In this document: piece after piece, positions 54,325 to 64,000 of the stretch
Numbering within the stretch: position 1 is the first letter of the stretch
Layout of the letters: each line of letters begins with the position of its first letter
NCBI GenBank assembly: GCA_035222895.1
Contig: JAVYIG010004965.1
Location: forward strand, 62,001-126,000
Source of the DNA: Strongylocentrotus droebachiensis
Lineage: Eukaryota; Echinodermata; Echinoidea; Camarodonta; Strongylocentrotidae
DNA: 64,000 nucleotides
Direction of reading: 5' to 3'
Position numbers and translations under genes: made by a program
Notes under the pieces: model-generated
Seen by the model: the letters and a program-made list of their open reading frames with translations, nothing else
Told to the model about the DNA's origin: nothing
The model's database searches: none

Positions 54325-56888
54325 GTTTGTAAATCTCTATAAAAGCTAGAAGCAGTGTATGTGTTTATGGCTGTATGATGTGTCAAACGACTCCTTTGAG
54401 CTGACATTTGAATTTTTATTCTCTTCTATTCTTTGATAACGTGGAATGATAACTGAAGCTGTATCTCATTTTATGTACCATATATTTGATACCTTATACG
54501 AACATTTTTTATGATGCTATACACTTTTAATTCTTCAATGTAACTTGATACAGCAGTCCCGAAAGAACAACAGTTCGTTAGTAGTGATGACTCATCCTGA
54601 TTTGAAATAAAAACATTTCTTAATCAAATCAAATACAAAATTTCTTTGCTAGCATTGCTGTCATTATCATCGTTTTCTTACCATGCTTACAGTTGAATGT
54701 CAGGAATGTTCTACATCAGGGTTGGATGTGTTTGGTGGCTATCATTATGTCTACTTCCATGGTGATGTCAGCAGGATATTCTCTCAAACACGTGCACACT
54801 GTCAAAGCTTAGGGGGTGACATGCCAATCATCACATCAGCTGAACAAAATGTAAGGACAAATACACACTTTTACCGAGTACTATTGAAACTCTATACAGT
54901 TTACCTAACATGGCAAGTTTTTTTTAACCGTTTCCTAAGTATTTCTATGATGTTTCTGGCAACTTTTGATTTCTTCAGAAAAAATATATGGAAGCAGAAT
55001 AAAGTCAAGACTGATAGCAAACATGATATTATAATTAGCAGATGCTCTAAGTTCAGCCTTCCCAGAAACCCTCAACTGAGCATAGGCTTTTTCTAACTTT
55101 CCTCCACTATTTCACGATTTTCCACCAGTGAACCACATAAGCTTGTTACTTCTATAGGTGGTAGAGTTTCGGAAATGTGACTTCTAAAACTCTGATTTTA
55201 ATTCCCAATTCGCGGTAGTATTATTCCCCTTGTAACCTGGATGGTTATGATCTTTCCTTTCCAATAATAATAGTCAAATTTGTATAGCACTTCATACTTC
55301 GTAGCGCTTTACATTTTAATTATTACCCTCCCTGGTCATGTTATTATATTGCTAATCCGCACATGATAGTGGACACACTGCGCTCTCTATGAAGTATTAT
55401 TAATAATTATAATAATAATAACCCAGGCTTCTACAAGTACAGCGCATTCCATCTTCTGGGAAAAGTACAGTAATGTTGTTTAAATTGTGATGAAACAATA
55501 ATGCCCATTAACTTTCATGACTATTTCGAATATAATAGCAACATCAATAAGTATAAAACAAGAAATTCCAATAAAATGTATGTACCTTTTTATATTTTTA
55601 ACTTTTCAAGAACCACAGTAAGTTTTAAAGGCCCACAGCTGTGGAATGAGTTGCCAAACGTATTAAAAGAAATTTCCACTGTTCTTACATTCAGGAAAAA
55701 ATATAAATGTTATTTTCTTAATTGTGATTAGTTTTATTTGATCTAATTGCCTTTTATGTGATTTATGTAAATAGTTGTGTTGTGTTTTTATGTCATTATG
55801 CTATGTTATATTATCTGTTTGTTTGATTGTTTTTATTTTTTATATTTTGTATAATGTATTTCTCTTGAAGGGTGGTAATATAGGGGATCATCCTTGACAG
55901 GCCAATGGCCTTTGTTGATCCCTCGCATCCACCACCCTTCAAGTTCATCCTTCTTTCACAGTACCATGTCAATGAATGTTTTTTTAATATTTATATTGTT
56001 TTAATTTACAATGATTTGTTTGTATATCTTTTGATGTGTTTTTAAAGAGACGTGAAATAAAATTGAATACTTGAATACTTGATAATGCACCAGAAAGCAT
56101 TTTTGAACAAGTAAGATTTCAGTTGTATTCTGGCCAGGTGCCATTTTACAAGCGCATTCATGCCAATCCAATCACATGAATGATCGCATCCTATCGGGCA
56201 TCCATTTAGCACCTGGGTGGAGAGTGGTAAATGTAGATTTAGGTCTTGATAAAGAACATTAGTGCCGCTGTAGGACTCGAACCTGGAACCATATGATTCA
56301 CAATCCGGTTGCATATCCACTTGACCACGACACATCTACAGTAATATGTAGGAATAACTCTTTACACTTCGTTTCATCTGAAATAATATCAAATATAAAT
56401 CATTCACTCTCCGACTTAATTTTGCGCACCCCTAATGCTGATGCTCATGATTTTCATTAATTATCGATTAATAGTGACAAAGATACATTTCTTAAACGTA
56501 AAATTCAGTTTATCTCGGGCTATAGCTCAAAGTATTATACTACGAACCATTGATCTCAGGTCAAGTGACAACATGAAATAAACTGAAAGAAATCTGAAAA
56601 GGTTGGTTATTCATAAAATAAGGCTTGTTGTGTATTAAAGCTTTTAAGAATGGTCAAAATGAACAGGAATGGACTCAATTATGGTGAGTTCGATTATAAC
56701 CCTAGTATTTCAAAACAAAGTAGTTACAAACTATTTTTATTAAAATCTTTATCAGATATGATACAAATATTATGGAAATACCGAACAAATGAAAGGAAAG
56801 ACAGAGAGTATTTTACTCATAAAAAATGAAACTGGTAGATAATTATTACGAGCTGTTTCATGTACTTGAGTTGTTTTCCAAGAATTAT

Positions 56889-56922
<34 letters not shown>

Positions 56923-59900
56923 GTATTTGCCCTTCCCGTAACTCTCTGGTAAAAAAGAAAAGAAAACAGCATAACATTTTAATGTAAAATATTTCTCTAA
57001 ACTGTTTAGCTAAAACCAGTGCAAATTCTAGCTTAATTTTAGTGCTATAACCGAAGTACTCACTTGGCATAATGGTAGTCAGTTTTTGAGTACTTATGGT
57101 CATGTTGATAATGCCACTTTGATGTAAACATCCAAAATTATTCATGTTATATTCATAACATCAACAGAATTTCATTGCCATGGGATTAACGCAGGGTAAT
57201 GGTAGATATTACATCGGCTTAGAAGACATGGATGACGATGGTACATACAGATGGATTGATGGAACGGACCCTGGGTATGTATCAACTATCAGCGTCACTC
57301 AGGCGCGTGCGCAGGGGAGGGGGTCAAAACCCCGTATTTTTTTTAAATGTGTGTGTTTTGGAGGAACCCCCCCCCTTATTCAGCAGCTGGTTGAGTCGTT
57401 GCGAAATTTTCGGCGCGATTTTTAAATTTTAAAACCCCCCCTCGAAAAAATCCTGCGTACGCTACTGATGTCACTCCATTTTTCAATCCGTTTTTTCTCA
57501 TAACAATTTCTTTATTATGTCAATGGGTTTAATGATATGATTACGGAAGCAGAAAGGGAACACAAACCATTTGAAGTGAAAGGACACGGGAGGCACGTTG
57601 CTCCCTGACAAATTTCAACCCAGAAAGAAAATGATAATTACTTACTCTGCCACTAAGTGAGAACATCATTTTGAAACCCTAAAGCTTTATTTAATATTGC
57701 CACAAAATTCTGAGCTGGTTCATAATAAATCATTAATTTTGCTAATAAATCACATATTTGATCAGATCTTCGTATTCCAGGATAATTCTGAGTCATGCAA
57801 AATCTTCCATCATGTTACCCTGATAAATCGAACTATGTCACGTGACACAAGTTCAAATGGCTTATATCAAATAATGGGACAATTATTGTTGAAAGCAGAA
57901 TTGAAGTAGAATGCTGAAGGCCATCAATTTTCCATTCTTCGCAGCATGACTTGGATATTGATCGTTTAGTCATACATAATCAGCAGCATTATGAAGTGGT
58001 GTCAGAAAAGCTCATTTCTATCCTGTTACGCGGCACGTCCAGCCACTAAATTACGTTTGTTTCCCATAGTTTTCTATATGCAAAAACAATAAAACAAATA
58101 ATAAATTTAGTTTTCGTCTCGAAATAAATCTTTCATATTGCCAAACTGATCATTCAAATTCAAATTCACGCAACTAAAAGCATATTTTCTGCACGAACAT
58201 GTTTTTGCTTGTAGTTATTTCTGATAATGACATAATCTACAATTATAATACTGGCTCTAAACGAAAGTTTTGTCAACGAATGAACGAAAAACTTCTAGAT
58301 AGGCGTACATGCCAAATGTTCCATTTTAATGCATTCACACAATTATTCATAGGCCCTTTATACTGATTTACGGCCAGAAGATTCAATGTCTTTTTGTTCC
58401 AAAGACATTCGAGTCATGATGCAGTAAATCCATGTCGCATATATATCTTTAACATTTCTATGGACTTTATGATGTGCTTAAATCTAAGTTAATCCTATTT
58501 GATTAATCACGTTCAAGGTATACCAACTGGGATACTCCTCTAAACACCGATCCGACCAATCCACCACCTTACTGTGCTGTGATGGTGTCTCGAGTATTTA
58601 CTGACCCAATGCATGGACGATGGAACCGGGTAACGTGCACTTCAGAAAGACGACATATCTGCCAAATACCTATCGGTAGGTATTTCAATTCGTGTTGCAT
58701 ATTCACCATGTTTAGTCCAGTTTTGGGTGAGCGTGTAAAATAAAATTGTATACATATTCTAGATCAATATTGGCAGACTGTTCTTGATATTTACAATTGA
58801 ATTTCTTTTACCATTCTGCCCAATTTTATCAACGGCGTGTGAATATAAATCGAAGTTTATAGTGAATTCGGAAACAAAGATAAATAGAGGGAAAGTTAGA
58901 GAGAGAGAGAGAGAGAGGGGTGGGAAAATGTAACCATATGAAGTGATTAAAATAGGAAAAGAAAATAATCAATAAAACGAAACAGAATTCAATCCAGTGC
59001 AATTTTTTGTCATCATTTAGTTACAAACGAAGAAACCCAATCAACATGTGCATAATCATACAAAGATTGAAAAGAAGCATGTACTATTCATAATGTTGTG
59101 GAAAAATAGGCCTATCAAGGTAATTATTGATTAGAATAATAACAATTACAATTACGAAAACAAAATACAAGCTATATCAATACAATAGTATATCAGAAAA
59201 ACCTGATGTACAATGCATTTTGCTGTTTTTAATGAGCTATTTCGATCATCCCTGCCATAGCCGAGTTTTCATTTTTCTAGTGTTCCGAAATAAGAAAAAC
59301 GACATGAACCGAACGAAGGATCTATTTAATTGATTTAAGTACAGTGTATGGTCTTGCTAATCTAAGAAAGGGATTATAATTCACTTACTATCTGCCAGGT
59401 GATGTCCTAACTAATTGTGGTTACATTTTACGGTCATTTTCGCGGAAATTGTACCATTTCCACGGATTTGTAAAATATTTCGGGCCATTTTTTCGCAAAA
59501 AATGGCCGTAAAATCACTTACATGTTATTCTCCAACACACTATGTTAGCTTGAATTACAGCATACAGATGTATCGTCCTCAATACGTAATAACATACAGG
59601 CCAACTGTTGGAAATTAGTGATAGCAAAGTATTAGACGGGAAGAGAAAGCGCGAAAATCAGAGATTGAAGTAGACTGGTAAAAGTTTGAATAACATAGAA
59701 CCCAAAAATGAGAAAATTACCATTTTTCGCATTTTATAATCTTCAAATTGGCCGAATCGGTAATCTGTCATGATCTAGTGGCGGACAACACTTTCATTTG
59801 TTCCAACAAACAAAGTGAAAACGTGAGAGTCTGTTCTCTTTAGAGGAAATATAATGATGTGCTATCCATTTTATATTTTGAGTTGTGCCCCTAAAGAGGA

Positions 59901-62775
59901 GTAGGAGAAAAACAGACATTCGTAATATGCCTTTGTACACGGCTAACGGGAGAGTTTTCCGTGTCTACGTCACAATCAACGGACCAAATTGCCAATCTCA
60001 GATTTGCACAATGTTATATCTAGCGATCACGTGTTTCAAACATTCATAATTCTTCTATTATTGGTCCTAATTTTAAAAAAAATTTCACAGTTCTATTTTT
60101 CAAATTTTTCTGCTTTCATCAAAATGAACTTATTACAAGGGTTGGATTGCACCTAAATGATCTGCATTTTGTATGAATAGAATACAAAATGCTATAAAGT
60201 CCCTCTTATACCGACGAAATTCACGGTTCAGATAGAGGGTGAATAATTTCCCTTTAAGAAATGACAAAAAATTCATTCGTCCAATGTTTTCATACTTAAT
60301 TGGAGACCTAAAATAATAATTTGGTCACTTTTAGTTGAACATTCACAAAGTAAAACAATTATCGTCGACTGCATAAAGCCCACAATGGGCTCTGTAGAAT
60401 CAGAAAAAAGCAATATTGTTAAAATCATAATCTTTTTCATCACGATACACTTTCAAATAGAAAGTTTTTTTTTTCATTACAGTATTTGATGGAAGCAGTG
60501 AAGCATCATTTGGAGGTCTAGATTATTTCATCTCACCTTCATGGCTAGCTCGGTCTTTCTCAGATGCACGGACCTTCTGTCAGTATCATGGAGCCGATTT
60601 AGCACTCATCAAATCACACGACATCAATGTAAGGTCAAGTATATTTACCTCATTTCATTCATTTATCAACTTTACAAGATGTTGTACATGAAAAGTATTT
60701 TAACTTTTGTTGCTTAATTAATATTTTCTCTCGCAGCTTGGAGGTTTAGAGAGCTATTGAGCTGTTCTGTCATTATGGAATATTGGGAGAAAATATTTCA
60801 TGTTATAATATCATTATTGAATGACTCATGATAATGTGACGACGTAATAGGACAACTGGTTTCTCTTGAATCGGAGATAAAATCGGAAGCCAATGCCAAT
60901 TTTACAATTTCAAACAGAAGGGATTTCTAGTTGAAAGCAGAGATTATATAACAGTCATGTAAACACTCTCATCCTTAATCCTCATGGTTGATACTTTCCC
61001 ATATCTTTCCAAACAGTCTATTCTCCGATAACGCATGTTTTGAAGCACGTTGATACCATGGTATTATTTTGTGATTTGTGAATAGTTTATTGAATGTATT
61101 TCAAATATCAATTTTCATTATTGTTTGTATTAAAAGGACCATAACAGAAAACAGTCACTTGAAAGTAGCTCTAAGCAGCTTCAAATGAATGAATAATTAA
61201 CACTTCGAATATTATTTACTTAGACGGCTTTTCAAGTTTATTGTTTAAATACTGTCTTTCGGATTCACAGCAGGCGATTGTCGGATTGAACTGTGATATT
61301 ATCATTATTTTAGTTCATCTTTTTGAATTTTCTTCTAATCATGAAACAGGAAAAGCAACTGATGATTATGAAGTGACATCGTTTTTTTCCTTCCAACAGA
61401 CCTTTCTTCATAACAGGACTTCGGGAATAAATAACATGTTTTTCTTTGGTTTGACTGACCTAGCTTTAGAAGGCACATTTAGATGGATCGACGGAACACG
61501 TTTAGAGTAGGTTCAATAAATACAAAATTCAAACTTAATCGTTCCTACTTTAAATGACTGTCAAGCTCGAATTTACTTTTATTGCTCTCAATTATATAGT
61601 TTATAAAATTTCATTTCATTTGTATAGGTTGTGATTAAAATACCCAACAAAATATAAGCAAAACGAACATTTCGCGGACATGTTTTAATGTTACTCGATA
61701 AAGATGAATTAATGAAATTAGTTTTAATGAAAAAGTATGCGTAATAATTTTATCAATCATATTTTGATTGCTAACGTGTGTTTTGATGATTTTTTTTTTG
61801 CAGTCAGTACTAAGAAACAAAACAAATGCATATAGCATTTCGTAATGCAATGGAGGGCGTGTGTATCCTTTAATTTTTTTTTAAATCTTGTGTACATAAG
61901 CAAGTGGATATATAAAAAACCAATCAGCATACAAAAATACACATTTTTAAATAAGCAATCGATTATATCGGTGATATAGCAGTCCATAATTTGCTTTTGA
62001 ATAAATTAATTTAATGAATTTTGTCTCGAGTTGGATTAAAAAGTGTCGTTGTGAAGCTTACCTTTTGGTTGAGAGAGTATGATCGTATAAATGTTTCGGA
62101 TCAAAAGCCAGATGAGAAACTAAAAATTGAAAAGCCAAGAAATAAGTGCACGTACATGTATATGACATGGGTTATTCCCGCCCCCCCCCCCCCCCCCCAC
62201 TCCGTGAACGGAGGGATACCATGCGTGTTACCAAAATGTCCGGTAAAGGGGTACTTTTCACGCACCAAAGTCCGGCTCGTAGTACACAAAAAAGACTTTA
62301 CACACCGGACTTAGGGGTGTTTTCAAAAGGAGGGAACATGCATATGCGTACCCTAAATAACACCGAGTGGAGGGGCCGGGGGCTATTACACTTCAACTGT
62401 CAGTTCTCAAATTGTTTATCTGCCAAAAACAATGCTAAAAGACAAAACCGAACGTCTGAAACATACCCCCCCACAAAAAAAATACCCCTACCCTCTCCCC
62501 CCCCCCCCACAAAAAAATAAAAAATAAAAAATAAACTAAAAACAAAACAAAACGATAATTCTTACGTATAATCGTCTGTTTGCTCCTCATACTAGTGTTT
62601 GTTTTTCATTCTGTTTCATTCAATACACACAGGTATTCAGCATGGGCTAATGCTGAACCCAATAACTCTGATAATAATGAAGATTGTGCCACTTTACTAG
62701 CTTCTGATGCAGACATGGGATGGAATGATTTTCCATGCATTTGCGTCCAGCCCTTCATATGTGAACGGTATCAGG
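54261..62775 (+). CDS. Transmembrane C-type lectin receptor, copy B (5' part, CTLD2 absent)
   Basis: Paralogue of the gene at 30282. Exons in the window: 54261-54324, 54693-54850, 57168-57274, 58518-58675, 60483-60628, 61400-61506, 62633-62775. Phases join throughout (883 bp, open, ending one base into a codon). It encodes a signal peptide and the CTLDs equivalent to CTLD1 and CTLD3 of copy A. The three CTLD2 exons have no counterpart: the exon ending 58675 (phase 1) joins 60483 in frame. The CTLD3 end carries EPN and a canonical WND, unlike copy A. CTLD4, the helix and the tail would lie beyond the window, past a LINE insertion at about 63200. No stops in the visible part, so it is probably functional. 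Confidence 0.9.
54693..54850 (+). CDS. Lectin B exon 2 (CTLD1 start)
   Basis: Acceptor GCTTACAG, donor GTAAGG. Encodes ECQECSTSGLDVFGGYHYVY and TRAHCQSLGGDMPIITSAEQ. Two codons shorter than copy A, in the HGG/HGD loop. Confidence 0.95.
55490..56083 (+). pseudogene. 5'-truncated LINE, C-terminal fragment
   Basis: ORF 55501-55731 encodes YKTRNSNKMYVPFYIFNFSR and then GPQLWNELPNVLKEI, TFRKKYKCYFL: the last part of a LINE ORF2. A 3' untranslated region follows, ending GAAATAAAATTGAATACTTG and AATACTTG. Unit A has no copy. Confidence 0.85.
56085..56340 (-). repeat. tRNA-derived SINE, reverse strand, unit B
   Basis: - strand B-box-like GGTTCGAGTCC at about 56275 and the CACTCTCCACCCAGGTGC body. 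Paralogous to 32130-32405. Confidence 0.7.
56891..56921. repeat. CA microsatellite
   Basis: Uninterrupted (CA)n of about 15 repeats. Confidence 0.95.
57168..57274 (+). CDS. Lectin B exon 3 (CTLD1 middle)
   Basis: Acceptor CATCAACAG, donor GTATGT. Encodes NFIAMGLTQGNGRYYIGLED and GTYRWIDGTDPG. Two codons shorter than copy A, at the variable N-terminal loop. Confidence 0.96.
57300..57469. mobile_element. MITE in lectin B intron, unit B only
   Basis: 170-bp insertion with inverted ends (GCGCGTGCGCAGG near the left, CCTGCGTACGC near the right) and C/G runs. It is flanked by GTCACT on both sides (57294-57299 and 57470-57475). The unit A intron has no insertion. Confidence 0.75.
58518..58675 (+). 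CDS. Lectin B exon 4 (CTLD1 end)
   Basis: Acceptor GTTCAAG, donor GTAGGT. Encodes GYTNWDTPLNTDPTNPPPYC and GRWNRVTCTSERRHIC. One codon shorter than copy A; the WND position reads WNR here, WDR in copy A. Confidence 0.95.
58676..60482. other. Intron of lectin B at the missing CTLD2
   Basis: The 5' part aligns with unit A 36280-37760 and the 3' part with 40165-40426. Between them is a ~65-bp junction (about 60125-60195) with a small palindrome CATTTTGTATGAATAGAATACAAAATG instead of the 2.4 kb holding the CTLD2 exons. No CTLD2 remnant was seen. Confidence 0.8.
58895..58920. repeat. Short GA tract
   Basis: About ten GA repeats in the lectin B intron. Confidence 0.8.
60483..60628 (+). CDS. Lectin B exon 5 (CTLD3 start)
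   Basis: Acceptor TTCATTACAG, donor GTAAGG. Encodes FDGSSEASFGGLDYFISPSW and DARTFCQYHGADLALIKSH; only two residue changes from copy A. Confidence 0.96.
61400..61506 (+). CDS. Lectin B exon 6 (CTLD3 middle)
   Basis: Acceptor TTCCAACAG, donor GTAGGT. Encodes TFLHNRTSGINNMFFFGLTD and GTFRWIDGTRLE. NRT is a possible N-glycosylation site absent from copy A. Confidence 0.96.
62633..62775 (+). CDS. Lectin B exon 7 (CTLD3 end)
   Basis: Acceptor ACACACAG, donor GTAAGT. Encodes YSAWANAEPNNSDNNEDC, then MGWNDFPCICVQPFICERYQ. Two codons longer than copy A in the calcium-site loop, and it has both EPN and WND. Confidence 0.96.
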
Positions 62776-64000
62776 GTAAGTCACGAGACCTAACATGTAT
62801 TGTCATTCTGTTTCATCGCCAATTTTTTTTGTTTTTATTTCAAATTGCTTGAAGGCCTTTTTGATGAAACTATAGCACTTAATCCAACTTTTTCGGCTTG
62901 GAGCAAACTCGAGCATGTCAGACCCCCCCCCCCCCCCCGTTGTGCATTTTTACCGGAATATACATCTAATCTAGTGGCACGGGGTTTGCATAATCGCAAA
63001 GGTTACAGATCCCGATGAAACGTATATGCTAGAGAGTGAAGCTAATTACCATGTTAAATTAAATAACACGATTATTATTTAAAAAGTTTCGCATTCACAA
63101 CCTTATGAAAAGTCTTATGTATCTTGTGTACATGCTACAAGGGGAGGGATTCAAATCCGTGCTGCATCACTGACGTCCTTTAATTTCATGCTAATGAATT
63201 GATGATAAATTATGATAAAACTAATGTTATGTATTTTTGTAAAGAACATATAAAACATGATATTTCCGATTTTAGATTATTTATGAATCAAATCCTAATA
63301 AGTTGTTCCCAAACCATAGACGACGAACTATCTCTTAATAGCCATCGTTCCACTATAACTAGCAAGATCCCCAAAACTGTAGAAATTCTTTGTAAACTTC
63401 GTGATTTTTTGCCACAAAAAGAAATATATATATACTTTATAATTGTCCGGCCTTATCTTATCTTCAATATTGTTTTATTATTTGTGCGAATGTTGGAACA
63501 ACGAAATTGGAACCGTTAAACAAATTACAAAACAAAATTTTGAGAAAATGTACAAATTCTTTCTTTAGATCCCATTCCCGAACATTATTCTTCCGTTTAA
63601 AAACCCTAAAAATATATATATGATATACATAGATTTCAAATAGCATTAGTAATGTATGGTTGCTGGTGTTTGTTGGTGTAGTGTGTTACTGATTAATCTG
63701 CAAAATTTTGTATTTTTGTATTGCTATTGTTCATACCATGTATTTTTTCCCTTTACTTGGAACTACTCAAAACAAGTTTTTATTAACTTTTTGTAGTTTT
63801 TGTTTTTTCTCTTACTATGTTTATTTACCATTTTTGCATATATTTAGGTGGTCTGTCTTCGACAGACTACCTATTGTTTTTGATCAAATTTTCTTTCTTT
63901 ATTTATTTCTTTATTCTTTATTTTTATTTTCCGCACTTTTTTGTGTAGAGGATAACTCAAGATCAGTTGGGTCAATTTCTTTCAATTTTGGCACAGTCAT
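62776..64000. other. Intron of lectin B running off the window
   Basis: No CTLD4 exon is seen. A SINE fragment (about 63090-63190), a LINE remnant and its 3' region fill it, with a 14-base C run near 62924. Confidence 0.65.
63190..63850 (+). pseudogene. LINE C-terminal fragment and 3' region, unit B
   Basis: ORF 63199-63519 encodes NYDKTNVMYFCKEHIKHDIS, DDELSLNSHRSTI, KTVEILCKLRDFLPQKEIYI, the reverse transcriptase thumb, with a small deletion where KYLGV-like residues belong. A frameshift follows near 63515. AT-rich 3' sequence follows. Confidence 0.8.

Larger units (their letters stand above)
54851..57167. other. Intron of lectin B
   Basis: Non-coding except a LINE remnant (55490-56083), a SINE shared with unit A (56085-56340) and a (CA)n tract (56891-56921). 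From about 56510 it aligns with unit A but lacks the fold-back element, the inverted repeat arm and the LINE tail found there. Confidence 0.75.
48494..64000. repeat. Segmental duplication, unit B (continues past the window)
   Basis: Aligns with unit A from 22831 on. It shares the degenerate LINE fragment (49615), the GA tract (52660) and lectin exons, with its own insertions at about 52810-53790, 55270-56083, 57300-57469 and 63190-63850. It lacks several unit A insertions and the CTLD2 exons. Confidence 0.92.

Noticed and set aside
1..64000. A bacterial-type defence or biosynthetic system
   Set aside because: The window has clear spliceosomal genes and animal receptor domains; no prokaryotic gene clusters or ribosome-binding-site patterns are seen.

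Overview
The window looks like a stretch of a large, intron-rich, repeat-rich animal genome, most likely a marine invertebrate deuterostome and plausibly an echinoderm. The evidence is short exons with clean GT/AG borders and matching phases, an adhesion-type GPCR, multi-domain C-type lectin receptors, several non-LTR retrotransposons, tRNA-derived SINEs and abundant microsatellites. There are no bacterial-style operons, rRNA genes or CRISPR arrays. The species call is inference; I cannot run a search.

Layout. (1) 1-4603: AT-rich DNA with a 35-bp minisatellite, hairpin repeats and degraded transposon ends; no supported gene. (2) 4604-15953, + strand: the 3' eleven exons of an adhesion GPCR (linker, Cys/Trp hormone-receptor-like module, GAIN domain, GPS, seven transmembrane helices, C-tail ending TTL). 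All exon phases join, but the first transmembrane exon carries an in-frame TAA. One intron holds a fold-back DNA transposon that itself contains a 5'-truncated LINE. (3) About 18.1-22.65 kb: a LINE with two intact ORFs. (4) 22831-48493: the first complete unit of a tandem segmental duplication. It carries a 15-exon C-type lectin receptor gene (670 aa: signal peptide, four C-type lectin domains (CTLDs), one transmembrane helix, a tyrosine-rich tail). (5) 48494-64000: the second unit, cut by the window end. It has the paralogous receptor through its third lectin domain, and lacks the three exons for CTLD2.

The duplication serves as an internal control: the paralogous unit supplies empty sites that date insertions. 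Three fold-back elements share one architecture (long inverted termini, short inverted subterminal repeats, 3-bp flanking duplications). The third one is absent from the paralogous unit. A perfect 167-bp inverted repeat abuts a LINE tail, and a tRNA-headed SINE joined to an RTE-like LINE fragment is missing as one block from the second unit.

Together the protein-coding content is cell-surface recognition: an adhesion GPCR followed by a locally expanding family of transmembrane lectin receptors whose domain number and ligand-loop motifs (EPN, WND) differ between neighbours. No gene symbols are given because none can be assigned securely from sequence alone.
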